Position numbers and translations under genes: made by a program
Shown here: piece by piece, positions 1-10,939 of the stretch
Numbering within the stretch: the stretch's first letter is position 1
Layout: every line of letters starts with the position of its first letter
The notes under the pieces: generated by a model
The model's database searches: none
The model's input: the letters and a program-made list of their open reading frames with translations, nothing else
Told to the model about the DNA's origin: nothing
Source: Acestrorhynchus altus
Lineage: Eukaryota > Chordata > Actinopteri > Characiformes > Acestrorhynchidae
DNA length: 64,000 bases
Reading direction: 5' to 3'
Assembly: GCA_034509495.1 (NCBI GenBank)
Contig: CM067504.1
Coordinates: 3,561,336 to 3,625,335, forward strand

Positions 1-1739
1 TCGGTTCACTGTAGATGCTTTTGGTGGTGTCTTGCAAGCTGCTGCAGTGTTCTGGGTTTTTTCAGGATTTTTCCCAACACTTTCCCACGAACAGCATTCC
101 GTCATTCCTGCATGGGATAATCACTCATATACAAACCAACAAATAACCTGCATGCTGCACAGGGAGCCTACGAAATGAGTGCTTGTCAGCAATGCCAAGA
201 TGAGTTAACATTTGTTGTCGTAATGGCAAATATGACAGTAAGAAATAGCCAAACATTACAGAGGCAATCAGTCTTTTTCTTGGTCTGACAAAAACAATCC
301 ATCACTTTGTTTTAAATATCAAAGCAAACAATGCCATGAAATCCCACATTGTATTAAATGGGAAGGTTTTGGGAATCACACCTAATTGGAATTCTTTGAT
401 TTGGAATGCATAGTCATCCCACTTTACACTTATAGTTGATCAATTGTTACCTAAATAAGATATGCACGGTCTAATTCAGGTAAATGCATTGCTTATATAA
501 ATAATTGTTCAGTACTTTGGCAGATGGAGAGTCACCCACCTAATTTCAAATCTAGATCTGTGCACATCTGGCTGATTATTAACATCACACGAATGGTAAG
601 ATGCAACCTGCACTGTCTTAGAAAGTGAGACAACAGCAGCATGTGAGTTCTTGGAATAAAAGAAGGTGTGAACATTGTTTATTATAGTTTCAGAAAATTC
701 CATTTATCTCCGTGAAGCAGCTCATACATGAAAACTAAGCTGGAGACGTCAGTGTTGGCATTCCACCTTTTCTGCAGGTTCACTGTTTCCATCGTGTGCT
801 GATGTTAAAATGAGTGTTACGGTTTGGAATGTGACGTTTTAGTTTAATAAGAGCGATTCATGTAGAAACTCCAGACCCTGTTAGAACAGATGCAGCTAGT
901 TTGAAGAAAAATGGTTCCAGATTTCTTCTGGACACCCCCAACCAGCACCTTAGATGTGTTCAATTCCATCAGCAGCACACCTGACCTGATCACCAAGCAC
1001 TGATTCGCCAAAGCAGGTGTTCATGAGAATATAAATAATACTGGACTCCCATGAGGAGAGATTTGGACCCTTTTTTTATTTTAATAACATAGTTATTATA
1101 TGAGACAGTCACATGTCATATGTTGATATCTTTATGAAAGGACTTCGGCCTCTCAAATATGTAAATATTAACAGAGGTTTAACAATATTAACAATATTTT
1201 CTTTTTTCCTTTTCTTTTTGTTACAGAATGTTACAGTTGGATATCTGTAACGTTGAGAATGTAAACATGTTGATACGTTACTTTATGGCTTATTATTGTG
1301 ACAAAATATATATAATCAGGCCGATTTCTTTTCCTTGAAGATCCTGATTTCTAAAAATGCTGGTCACAGCAGACCAAGCCCTGGAGTATTTAGTTCAGGG
1401 CCAATTTGGCCAACATCTCAGGTAATAAAAACTGCTTTATTATACTGGATTTTACTAACAGCAGCTTATAAAAACAGTTACTATTATTATAAAATCACAG
1501 TTTTCCACAGTTAATTACACATGATTTAATACACCATGATGACATCACTAACTGTACGAGAGGACAAGGTGTGATTTTGCCCTCACTGTGAGGGCCTAGG
1601 TCTCACAGGGTTGGCCACAGTGATTTAAAACCAGGACTTTCTGTAGGAATGTTATTAGTGTTTATTCTAATATTAGTGTTTTACTGCCCAGATAAGAGTA
1701 ACATTCTCATTTACACAGGGGGACTAAAACTTTTGCACA
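1..1739. other. Unique AT-rich sequence, no gene recognised
   Basis: No coding frame resembles a protein I know. Around 840-1070 a GC-richer block reads like the edge of an old dispersed repeat, but I cannot name the family. The rest is AT-rich with short A/T runs and behaves as ordinary noncoding DNA. Confidence 0.5.
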
Positions 1740-1892
1740 GTAAGGTACATACATACAGTGCATCCAAAAAAAATCCGCTGGCATATGGACACAGAGTCTT
1801 GATATGACTGGAGAATCAGGAGATCTGGTCAGTGCTCCCTTTGTGATCAATTACAGCTTAACAACAATGTCTCATGCTGTTCACAAGTTGAC

Positions 1893-2300
1893 TTAATGCG
1901 TGGCCTCCCACTCTTCTTGAAGGGCAGCCCTCAGGTCACTGAGGTTCTGGGGTTCACACTTACGAGTCTCTACACGGCAACTCGGCTGATCCCGTTGGTT
2001 TTCTGTGGGATTCGGGTCTGCAGGAGCCGTAAGCCTCTCCACCTGAGGTAATAATAATGCAAACATTGTTGTCCAGGAAGATAAAATTAGGCCTGCGTTG
2101 TTCATGCAGAGACACAATGACTGGATTAAGGATGTCCACGTCTGTCCACACTGTATCACTACCACCACCAAAACCTCTTTGACATCCCCAACATCATTGG
2201 TGGCCGTCATTTCTGCTCAGTGTGAATCAGCTTCCATCAGTGAAAAGCACTGAACCCCACTGGTCCTTCCTCAGCGGAAATGCTCCCTGACCCATGCAAG
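1893..2300 (-). pseudogene. Tc1-type transposase remnant (DDE domain, frameshifted)
   Basis: Minus-strand frames carry recognisable pieces of a Tc1/mariner transposase split over at least two frames. Upstream, near 2190-2225, is FTLSRNDGHQ, like the strand following the first catalytic Asp in this family. Next comes NPVIVSLHEQRRPNFIFLDN, matching the stretch before the second Asp. Then a decayed block like SPDLNPIENxWDQ is seen as ADPNPTENQRDQ, followed by NLSDLRAALQEEW, the usual C-terminal helix. Intact members encode about 340 residues; here only the catalytic half survives, broken by frameshifts and a missing stretch, so it cannot be active. The surrounding 1745-2745 probably belongs to the same insertion, but I could not define its terminal repeats. 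Family assignment rests on motif memory. Confidence 0.75.
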
Positions 2301-2745
2301 ATGACGATGCTTACGCCCGGTGGTGCGGTCAGATCATCTACCACACAGACCACGCTGATGTAAACAGTTTCAAATGGTCACGTGGGTGCCTCTCACCTGT
2401 CTTAAATGTGCCTGGATTTCTCTGGCTGGCATTCATCATCTGGTTCTGCAGGGAACTGTTCACAATGAAACATCAGTGTGGGATGTGGCCAAAGGACGTG
2501 CACCTCTATGCCTTTCTGTGACTCTTCCAGTCTCTTTATCTCTGTTGGAACCTGCTGATGACACTCTGTGACACTCTAAGCTTAGTGGTCACTCCCGTTT
2601 AAGAACACTCTGTTTGAAGCATCCCAATGGCGAGGTACTGTTGATCAATTGGTAGGTGTCTACTTGGTCTCATGATGTCAAAATGTGGACAGCATGATGA
2701 GGAGGACTGTTTAAATACCAATTTTTGGTCAATTCATGCATGATT

Positions 2746-2746
<1 letters not shown>

Positions 2747-2790
<44 letters not shown>

Positions 2791-2792
2791 GA
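2747..2792. repeat. (TA)n microsatellite
   Basis: An AT dinucleotide run with one G interruption, at the end of the Tc1-related block. Confidence 0.95.
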
Positions 2793-3051
2793 TATGTGAA
2801 ATATGTTTTTTTCTAGTATCCAAGGTCTGAGGACGATGTTACAATCAACAATCAACACAATTCTTTACACTCAGCACTCAATGAACCCACACTGGCAAGA
2901 GATGGCAGACAATTTGCACACAGCATTGTCTTGACCAGACACAGCCATCCACCTCCACAACGGCGTCAGGGACAGAGACGTGCACTCATTCACACTGAAG
3001 TGCATTAACACACACTTACATCGAAGGGCACATAGATACACACTCATTCAC

Positions 3052-3101
3052 ATACACACTCACACACACACACACACACGCACGCACACACATGCACACG
3101 C
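3052..3101. repeat. (CA)n microsatellite, imperfect
   Basis: CA run with ACGCACG interruptions. It produces the histidine/threonine-rich frame across 2980-3177, which is not a gene. Confidence 0.9.
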
Positions 3102-3183
3102 ACCAGGGCAATTTAAAGTAGACAATTCATTTCATCTTCATGGTTTTGGACTGTGTGGGGAGATTCTACTTTGTTGACATTTA

Positions 3184-3900
3184 TTGACCAATCAGCCATA
3201 ACATTATATCATTAACCACTTCCTTGTTTCTACATTCACTGTCCATTTTATCAGGTCCTCTGACCGTACAGGAGCAATTGGTTCTTCTATATATTAGACT
3301 GTAACCCATACTTTGTTAACCTCCTTTCAGCTATGATGTGGGTGGTGGGTCATTCTCAGCACTGCAGCCACACCGACATGGTGTTGGTGTGTTAGTGTGT
3401 GTTGGGCTGGTATGAGTGGATCAGACACAGCAGTGCTGCTGGAGTGTTTCAACACCGTGTCCACTCACTGTCCACTCTTTTTTACACTCCTACCGAGTGT
3501 CTCCACCTTGTAGATGTACAGTCAGAGACAGAAACCGATCTTATCTTATCTTATCTTATCCTGTGGGGTCCTGACCACTGAAGATCAGGGTGGAAGGAGG
3601 AGAATAAAGTATGCTGAGAAACGGATGGACTACAGTCTGGAATTATAGAACTACAAAGTGCTCCTGTATGATCAGGGGAGACAGTCAGAGACAGAAGCTC
3701 ATCTGTTTCTGCACAGTTTGTGTTGGTCGTCCTCTAGTCCTTCATCCGTGCTCACAGGACACTGCCCACAGGACGCTGTCGGCTGGATATTTCTGGTTGG
3801 TGGACTGTTCTCAGTCCAGTAGTGACACTGAGGGGTTTAAACACTCCAGCAGCACTGCTGTGTCTGAAGAATGACCCACTGCCCATATAAGACCTGCTCA
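3184..3900 (+). mobile_element. Palindromic dispersed repeat, copy 1 (rearranged)
   Basis: Begins with the family terminus CAATCAGCCATAACATTAT. It then runs through the shared blocks: ATTCTCAGCACTGCAG, CAGACACAGCAGTGCTGCTG, TCCACCTTGTAGATGTA, and the reverse-complement half GGGGTTTAAACACTCCAGCA. The two halves of a full copy are near inverted repeats, so the element can fold on itself. In this copy a (TTATC)4 tract at about 3538-3561 is followed by sequence that elsewhere sits at the far end (CTGTGGGGTCCTGACCA...), so the internal order is shuffled. No coding capacity is visible. It is presumably a non-autonomous DNA transposon; the superfamily is not established here. Confidence 0.75.
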
Positions 3901-4740
3901 ATCTTCTCCTGTATGTTATCATTATTATGAGTAATAGTTATAATAAACTAGACTATTAATGATATATTTTGAACAATAGGAACAAATATATTTTTGATTA
4001 TAAGGGATAAAGAGATGTTTACAACTGGTGTGACTGTATTTTATACACAAGTATCACAAGAGGCAAATAATACAATGCAAAACAAGTGTAGATATCCGTT
4101 CTTTTATGCTTCAGAGATCAGCAGTGTGTTTAGTGGCTCACGATGGTTGTATCGATGCTGCTGTTTTTGTGAGGGTTTTGTGGAGGAACAAAGAATCAAG
4201 TGAACAGAGAAGGAGGCAAAAGGTAACTGTCTACTGCCAATAAATCAATGTTGAGCTTTATTACCTGAAAGAACAAAAGGTTCTACAGAAAGATCAATGC
4301 AGCCTGTGAAGAGGCACCAGTGCACAAACCGATGGCATTTTGCTTCTCAGACCAGGCCCACATTAGCATCAATTTATTACCTGTGTAGTGTTTCCACTTG
4401 GTGGGGTTTCTGTGGCTTCAAATCAAGCTTGACTTTTATGACCCATTAGAATCTGTCATTATCCACCATCACTGATGTTACCTGCTGACACGATTGCTGA
4501 TTTCCATGGCACACACCGCAGAGAAGGGTGATGGGGGGGTGGTTGGGGGGGATTGGGGGATGAGGCCCAGATATAATTATTTAGTGCTGCCCATTAGATA
4601 AGACTGCAAAAAGGTTTTTGATTAGTGTCACTGTTAATATTGCATTGAGAAGAAGGAAGATAATATTGGGTGCAGTTACAGATAAATGTGCTTGAAAATG
4701 TAGAATAACTTATACGAGTCTTGAGGAGGAAATGTAGTGA
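3901..4740. other. Unique noncoding sequence with a G-rich tract
   Basis: No gene recognised. Contains the G-run tract at 4533-4563 (runs of 7, 7 and 5 G), a possible G-quadruplex. The short frames here have no family resemblance. Confidence 0.5.
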
Positions 4741-4759
4741 TGATTCAGGGCAATGTGAT

Positions 4760-4782
4760 CTATATATATATATATATATATA
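4760..4782. repeat. (TA)n microsatellite
   Basis: Short uninterrupted TA run. Confidence 0.9.
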
Positions 4783-4847
4783 AAAGGACACTGCTATGTT
4801 GAAAGCAGTGTGGTCATTTTGGGAGATGAAAGTCACCTTGACAATGG

Positions 4848-4848
<1 letters not shown>

Positions 4849-4889
<41 letters not shown>

Positions 4890-4892
4890 GAG
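4849..4892. repeat. (GA)n microsatellite
   Basis: AGAGAG run abutting the next palindromic-repeat copy. Its translation creates the Arg/Glu-rich and Ser/Leu-rich frames around it. Confidence 0.95.
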
Positions 4893-5112
4893 GTCCACTC
4901 ATACCAGCGCAACACACACTTACACACCACCATGTCATTGTGGCTGCAGTGCTGAGAATGACCCACCACCCAGAAGAATCCATGCCGCGTGGTGGTCCTG
5001 TGGGGTCCTGAGCATTTTTAGTGACACTGAGGGGTTTAAAAACTCCAGCAGCACTGCTGTGTCTGATCCACTCGTACCAGCACAACACACACACTAATGT
5101 CAGCGTGACTGA
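4893..5112 (-). mobile_element. Palindromic dispersed repeat, copy 2 (partial)
   Basis: Carries the inverted-half blocks CACCACCATGTCATTGTGGC, TGCAGTGCTGAGAATGACCC and AACTCCAGCAGCACTGCTGT seen in the other copies. Truncated on both sides and interrupted by a short unrelated piece near 4975-5000. Confidence 0.75.
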
Positions 5113-5221
5113 ATAATACATCCTAGATCATGAATGATATATTTTGAACAATATTCAATGTCATATTGTGTATTAAAAAAATAAATAAACAAAAAAAAAA
5201 GCCAGGAAATATTTATTTTAC

Positions 5222-5692
5222 AGACTCAGGACTTTGATGATCCAAAAATATCCAGCCGGCAGCGTCCTGTGGGCACCGTCCTGTGAGCACTGATGAAGGA
5301 TTAGAGGACGACCGACACAAATTGTGCAGAAACAGATGAGCTTCTGTCTCTGACTACATCTACAAGGTGGAGACACTCGGTAGGAGTGTCTGATAGAGTG
5401 GACAGTGAGTGGACACAGTGTTTAAACACTCCAGCAGCACTGCTGTGTCTGATCCACTCGTACTGGTGCAACACACACTAATACACCACCACCATGTCAG
5501 TGTGACTGCTGAGAATGACCCACCACCCACATAATAGCTGCTCTGTGGTGGTCCTGTGGGGTCCTGACCATTGAAGGTCCGGGTGAGAGGAGGAGAATGA
5601 AGTATGCAGAGAAACAGATGGACTACAGTCTATAATTATAGAACTACAAAGTGCTCCTGTGTGGTCAGAGGAGCTGATAGAGTGGACAGTCA
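5222..5692 (-). mobile_element. Palindromic dispersed repeat, copy 3
   Basis: Blocks in order: GCGTCCTGTGGGCA, ACAAGGTGGAGACACT, AACACTCCAGCAGCACTGCT, CATGTCAGTGTGACTGC, GGTCCTGTGGGGTCCTGA, AACAGATGGACTACAGTC. This matches one arm of the family in reverse. It ends inside GATAGAGTGGACAGT without the terminal block. Confidence 0.8.
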
Positions 5693-6180
5693 GTCTTGAA
5701 AAAGTGATTCGTTTGAAGACATTTGCTTATGCAATTGTTAAGGATAGAGATACTCCTACGGAGGAAGCATAGGTAGTCCCTGAGGAGCAGCTGCTACACC
5801 TGTTTAAGGCTTAAGTGTTTGATGAGCAGCTTCCGTAATGAACAGTCTGAGGAATGAGGCCGTTTATCTTTTATTCCCAGGATGCACCTCCCATTGCTTT
5901 ACCAAAGAATACCATTACAGACAGTGGATGGAAGACACTCTGAACTGTTGCTTTACAGAGACGTATAGCATGTGACAAACAGTAAGTGGGCCTGTTGTTC
6001 TCTGCGTCTCCTCAGATTTACATGAGCCAGAACTGAGCAGCACCCTGGAAATGAAATTGCATTTAGGAATTTTTAAGCCACTGCACTGACAAACAAAGAC
6101 ACTAAGATATTGTAGACAGTTCTGAGATAGACCTTCACATGAAAATGGGTAGATTTATTGATCTACTCATACAGAAGTGA
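5693..6180. other. Unique noncoding sequence
   Basis: No repeat family or coding frame recognised between the palindromic repeat and the next Tc1 fragment. Confidence 0.5.
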
Positions 6181-6182
6181 TG

Positions 6183-6760
6183 TCTCTCAGTACGGCGTCG
6201 GGTTCAACGCATCATGCCGGACGTCTCTGTATGGAGTTGTAGAGGTTCCTAATGGTGTCCTGTGATGATCCATCCCATGCAGCTTGAATGTTCTCCCTCA
6301 GTTCTGCAGATGGTGTGGTAGGGGTGGAGTGTTGATAGAGCGTCCAATAGCATCCCACACATTTTCAATCAGATACAGGTCACATTGTGGCACTGATCAT
6401 GGTGCCTCCACACACATTTTGTCGTTCATCTTCATCAAGACTAACATGCAGCCATCTGCCAATGGTGCTGGCAGTAACAGGATCACTCCTGGTGGGCAGT
6501 GCTTCTCACTGAATAATTGTGTCTGTCAGTTAATCCATCACTTCTCCCTCTCTATGGTATGTGTAGGTCTTCCAGATCCGCCATGTTGATGGTGCACGTC
6601 TTCTATGCTCTGCTGCAGGCAGTGTGCTATAGTAATATACACTTGACCGGTATAGCTCACAATCCTGCTGCCAGGAGTCCTATGATACGACCCTCTCAAA
6701 CTCTTCACTTGCAAAGGATGCTACCAACACAATAGCACGAGTCAGGACTGAAAACATGAA
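6183..6760 (-). pseudogene. Tc1-type transposase remnant, internally deleted
   Basis: Read on the minus strand, 6760 to about 6430 holds decayed DNA-binding-domain sequence (EGRIIGLLAAG in the first helix-turn-helix, later DPVTASTIGRWLH). From about 6380 to 6183 the C-terminal catalytic part follows (LIENVWDAIGRSIN, then RNLYNSMQRRL-like). The two are joined with most of the middle missing, including the first two catalytic aspartates, so this is an internal-deletion derivative of the kind that cannot encode active transposase. It belongs to the same sequence family as the fragments at 10180-10402, 10940-11495, 44945-45270 and 51410-52070. Several in-frame stops are present. Terminal repeats were not resolved. 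Confidence 0.75.
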
Positions 6761-7675
6761 ACAGGACGACCTTATATAGCCAGCAATAAGGCTGCCAATA
6801 TGTCCAAATTCATGTTGAATGTATTATTTTTGTGGGCTCTTTTTTGTAAAGGTGAAAATATGTTTCAAAATGTTTTAAATATGTGACTTTTACTACAGTG
6901 CTGCCATCGTCGGCCATAAAAATCAAGTTAAAATGTCTAAATGACACAGTTCCATTACCATTTTATAAGCCAGAAAAAAAGATGTTTGATAAACCCATAA
7001 TGTGGAGCTAAATTACATAGTTTAGTCTAAAGCCTTGGTCTTGGCTGGAGAGTGGTGGCAGACCAAATAGAAACAAATCCAGCTCAATCAGTCCCAGCGC
7101 GTAGGAAACTCTTTCATGCCGTACCTTAAATTACCAAAAAATTGCTTTGGGGATCCTTTGTCTGGGCTCTAAAAGCAGCTTTTATTAGACAATCCTCCAG
7201 TACAGCATGTACCCATCAGAGAATTTAACTTGCCTCAGAAGTCATTTATGACCCATCTGGATTCATGGCACATTGTACCAGTGTCCTCCATCAGTGCTTC
7301 CACTTCAGGTGTTCTGTCCACAAGTGCAAAAAAGTGATAAGACAAAAAAAAAAAGGGAAAAAAAAAAACGAGACATGGAAGAATGACCAGACTCGCCCTT
7401 ATCATGTACACAGAGGCGTATAGTGAGGATATGATAATGGAAGGTCGTTTTCGGGGAGGGGAACATTTTCTACAAAATCTATTTGATCCCGGCTCCCCGA
7501 AGACCTGTGAGACGGGAGGATCAAAATCAATAATTTATTCTGCTCTCTAATGAGACAATCATGATGACACCACAGGCTATTTGACGCGAGTCTATTGTCA
7601 GTTACCAGACCAGGCTGATGTTGTTAAGGACTGGCGTTTTCCATTTTTGCCTTGCCTTTTCTAATACTCCTCCGT
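6761..7675. other. Unique noncoding sequence
   Basis: No gene or repeat family recognised. Two A-rich runs occur at about 7345-7371. The 7380-7620 part is less AT-biased and lacks repeat hallmarks, so it could hold conserved noncoding sequence; that is untested. Confidence 0.45.
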
Positions 7676-7677
7676 AC

Positions 7678-8031
7678 ACCACTCATCCATAACATTAGAT
7701 CCACTGTCCATTTCATCAGCTCAATTTTCCATGCGTGAGCACATTGTACTTCTACAATTACAGACTGCAGTCCATCTGTTTCTCTGCATACGTTATTCTC
7801 CTCCTTTCACCCTGATCTTCAACGGTCAGGACCCCACAGATCCACCACCCGAGCAGGTGGGTGGTGGGTCATTCTCAGCACTGCAGTGACACACACACAT
7901 GGTGGAGTGCAGTGCTCTGTGGTGACACTGTGGGGTCCTGAACATTGAAGGCAAAGTATGCGGAGATACAGATGGATTACAGGAGCTGATCACATGGATG
8001 GTGAACAGTGGTCATAATGTTATGGCTGACG
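7678..8031. mobile_element. Palindromic dispersed repeat, copy 4 (short, both ends present)
   Basis: Left end CATCCATAACATTAGATCCA and right end GGTCATAATGTTATGGCTGA are inverted repeats of each other, so both termini are preserved around a shortened middle. Internal blocks include GATCTTCAACGGTCAGGACC and GGTCATTCTCAGCACTGCAG. This is the best copy here for defining the element's ends. Confidence 0.8.
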
Positions 8032-8065
8032 GTAGTAAAGTTCACATTTATATGGATTGCTGTTA

Positions 8066-8067
<2 letters not shown>

Positions 8068-8111
<44 letters not shown>
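8068..8111. repeat. (GT)n microsatellite
   Basis: Uninterrupted GT run of about 22 units. Confidence 0.97.
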
Positions 8112-8112
<1 letters not shown>

Positions 8113-8621
8113 ATTCTCTTTCACCACTATTGCTGCTCAGTAATGGCAGTGGAGATGAATTCTCTTTACATCAATAAAAATACAAGTCACCCTTAAGAGT
8201 CCATTGCTCCACAGCATTAATGAGTAACGGTACTAGATACAGACAATTCTAGGAAGATATTCCAGCAGCTGTGTGCACTCAGCGTCCAATACAAATGTCC
8301 TTTAAATTCGACTGCATTGTTATATGAGAGGAATGCTTATCTCAGAAGAATGGAGTCTTGGACTGAGCATAAGCAGAGCTCAGTCTGTTCACAGGAGAAC
8401 GCAGCCTCAAAAGGTCACAGATATTTGAAATACAGAAGGGAGACGGCAAGAACATAAGTATCATCACAGGCTCTGCAGAAAGGTGACGGGTGGTGCAGAG
8501 ACTCACGTCTGCAGACAGAGATCCACTTTGTTCTCTCAGATAATGCACATCCTAAATGTGCTCTTCACACACCTTTCTGTAACTTCTCGAACACCACAGC
8601 ATTCGGTTGGGAAACATTAGG
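8112..8621. other. Unique noncoding sequence
   Basis: No family resemblance in any frame; the 68-codon minus-strand frame at 8342-8548 has no recognisable motif. Confidence 0.45.
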
Positions 8622-8626
8622 TCTGA

Positions 8627-8985
8627 TACACTACCAGTCAAAAGTTTTAGAACACCCCCCCCCCCCCCCCAAGACTTTCTTACCGGTGCTCCACCTGCCA
8701 CACCTTCAGCTCCAAACCTTCCTTCAAAGCTGAAACTGAGACCTGCTCCGGTGTTAAGCTGAGAGACAAGGTGTCATCGTGTGAGCTGCTGACCGCACAA
8801 GCCGTTGACTCTCAGAAACTCATCTTCTGATGCTGTTGTGTAGTTGAGCATCAGACCTCTTCCAGTGTCAGACCTTTTCAGTTCCTCCAGAGTGTTCTGC
8901 CGGTTTTGGAATCTGTCTTCACCACACTCTGGATTTATTTGGAATTTCTCTAAAGTAAAGAGCTCAACACACAACATAGTCATTC
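8627..8985. mobile_element. Dispersed DNA-transposon-like repeat with CAGTCAAAAGTTTTAGAACA terminus
   Basis: Starts with CACTACCAGTCAAAAGTTTT, a terminus I recognise from non-autonomous fish DNA transposons, followed by a C16 run (8655-8670). The body, 8680-8985, has an open minus-strand frame of 69 codons containing TLEELKRSDTGRGLMLNYTT. I recall similar body sequence in fish repeats but cannot name a protein. The right end is replaced by the adjoining palindromic repeat at 8986. Confidence 0.55.
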
Positions 8986-9455
8986 TCAGCTGCTGGAGTG
9001 TTTAAACACTGCGTCCACTCACTGTCCACTCTATTAGACTCTCCTACCGAGTATCTCCACCTTGTAGATGTAAAGTCAGAGACAGAAGCTCATCTGTTTC
9101 TGCACAGTTTGTGTTGGTCGTCCTCTAGTCCTTCATCAGTGCTCACAGGACGCTGCCCACAGGACGCTGTCGGCTGGACATTTCTGGTGGGTGGACTTTT
9201 CTCAGTCCAGCAGTGACGCTGAGGGGTTTAAACACTCCAGCACTATTGCTGTGCCATGTCAGTGTGACTGCAATGTGAGATTGACCCAACACCCACACAA
9301 TACCTGCTCTGTGATGGTCCTGTGGGGTCCTGACCATTGAAGATCAGGTTCAGAAGAGATTAACAATGTATGGAGATACAGATGGACTACGGACTGTAAT
9401 TGCAGAACTACAGCCAGGAGATGGTCACAATCTTAAGGTTGATTGGTGTATAGTG
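8986..9455. mobile_element. Palindromic dispersed repeat, copy 5
   Basis: Contains TTTAAACACTGCGTCCACTC, TCCACCTTGTAGATGTAAAG, the centre CAGGACGCTGTCGGCTGGAC, and then the inverted half GGGGTTTAAACACTCCAGCA with GGTCCTGTGGGGTCCTGACC. Near the right end GGTCACAATCTTAAGGTTGA is a decayed terminus. Left terminus missing. Confidence 0.8.
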
Positions 9456-9905
9456 TATTGTTTCCCACTATGGATGGAACAAAGGAAAAGTATTTTAATG
9501 TTGTAAGTAATGAAGACAGGTTGCTCCTCATACTTGCTGCACAAGCATTGGATTGCATTTTATAGTGCACTGTTTTCCATCTAGATTTGTTTGTTTTAGT
9601 TGGGACATGTGCTTTGTAATAAAACCAGGTGTAAGCATCTGTGATTCGATTTTCTTGACGTTCTGTAGCTAGTAAAGTGCAGCATGCTGCAGTTCAATAA
9701 AACCATAGCAACCAGACATCAGCTCAAGTTCAGAACCACTCAGAGGTGAAAACCCAGCAGCAGTTTGGGCGACAAGCAGCAAAAAGTTGCTGCTGCTGTG
9801 AATGCAGCGTTATTCTTTAAACCAGGAACCCTAATGTGGCACCACTGCAGGACATGAATAGGTATCCTTACAATTGTGCCAAATGGAAACTTGACCCTGG
9901 CATTA
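9456..9905. other. Unique noncoding sequence
   Basis: Nothing recognised; the minus-strand frame 9740-9922 runs into the next repeat. Confidence 0.45.
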
Positions 9906-9907
9906 AT

Positions 9908-10178
9908 ACACTGATCAACCATATCATTATGACCACCTCCTTGTTTCTACTCTCACTGTTCATGTTCACAGCTCCCGTCACCATAAAGGAGCACATTGTA
10001 GTTCTATAATTCCAGACTGTAGTTCATCTGTTCCTCCACATACATTATTCTCCTTTCACCCTGATCTTCAATGGGCAGGACCTCATCGGACCACCACAGA
10101 GCAGGTCTTATAATAGCTGCTCTGTGGTGGTCCTGTGGGGTCCTGATCATTGAAGATCAGGGTGAAAGGAGCAGAATA
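9908..10178. mobile_element. Palindromic dispersed repeat, copy 6
   Basis: Left end CACTGATCAACCATATCATT is well preserved and preceded by TA. The arms meet at a short centre near 10105, where GACCACCACAGAGCAGG and CTGCTCTGTGGTGGTCC are reverse complements. The right arm stops at the Tc1 fragment starting at about 10180, so its terminus is lost. Confidence 0.8.
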
Positions 10179-10179
10179 A

Positions 10180-10402
10180 GGTTGTAGAGGTTCCTAATGG
10201 TGTCCTGTGATGATCCATCCCATGCAGCTTGAATGTTCTCACTCAGTTCTGCAGATGGTGTGGTAGGGGTGGAGTGTTGATAGAGCGTCCAATAGCATCC
10301 CTCACATTTTCAATCAGGGACAGGTCTGGAGATGAGACTGATCAGAGTATAGTATCTCTGTCTTCAAGGTGGGATCTTGAGGCAGCAGCAGTATCTGGAC
10401 GT
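10180..10402 (-). pseudogene. Tc1-type transposase C-terminal fragment
   Basis: Minus-strand reading gives pieces of SPDLSLIENVRDAIGRSIN and RNLYN, matching the C-terminal catalytic part of the other Tc1 copies in the window. Both ends are broken, and only about 220 bp remains. It lies in opposite orientation to the fragment at 10940-11495. Confidence 0.75.
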
Positions 10403-10939
10403 TACTGAGCATCATGTCTATATTAATTAGCAGGTTATTAATGAAGTAGGTCAGCGATTCCCACTTTGAATGAATTGTATTTGTAGTTTGTCATGAAAAC
10501 AGCCCGTTTATGTACCGTGTAGCTTAGAACAGTCAGAATTATTCATCACCGTGGGGGAACTCCCAATAGTGTAAACGTGTCACAGTGTCTGGTTGAGCTT
10601 TGAACGGAAACATCAAATAAACATCCTTGTTAATGAAGAGAGTGCTCGCACAGTGCTCAGGTTTAATACACTAGTATTGAAGGAGAGAGAAATATTGACA
10701 TAAGTTTACATTTAAACAACCTTTTAAAATGTTTGTGTGATGTAACAGAAAGTCTCCATTCATGTGATTGTGTAAAGCATGCTCAGTTCATTGGTGTAAG
10801 ACGTGTTGGGTTTTGTACTGAGAGAAAACTGACAGACAGGGACGTAATTCTGCTGTACAAATCACACATCATCACATAAATAGATGCACCCAGAAGGAAT
10901 AAACCGACTGCAATACACAACTGCAACGGCTTCGTGCCA
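10403..10939. other. Unique sequence between two inverted Tc1 fragments
   Basis: No recognisable gene. It could be host DNA or a decayed interior of Tc1 origin. Confidence 0.4.

Noticed and set aside
4594..5121. 175-codon minus-strand frame
   Set aside because: Crosses (TA)n, (GA)n and palindromic-repeat sequence; composite of noncoding repeats.
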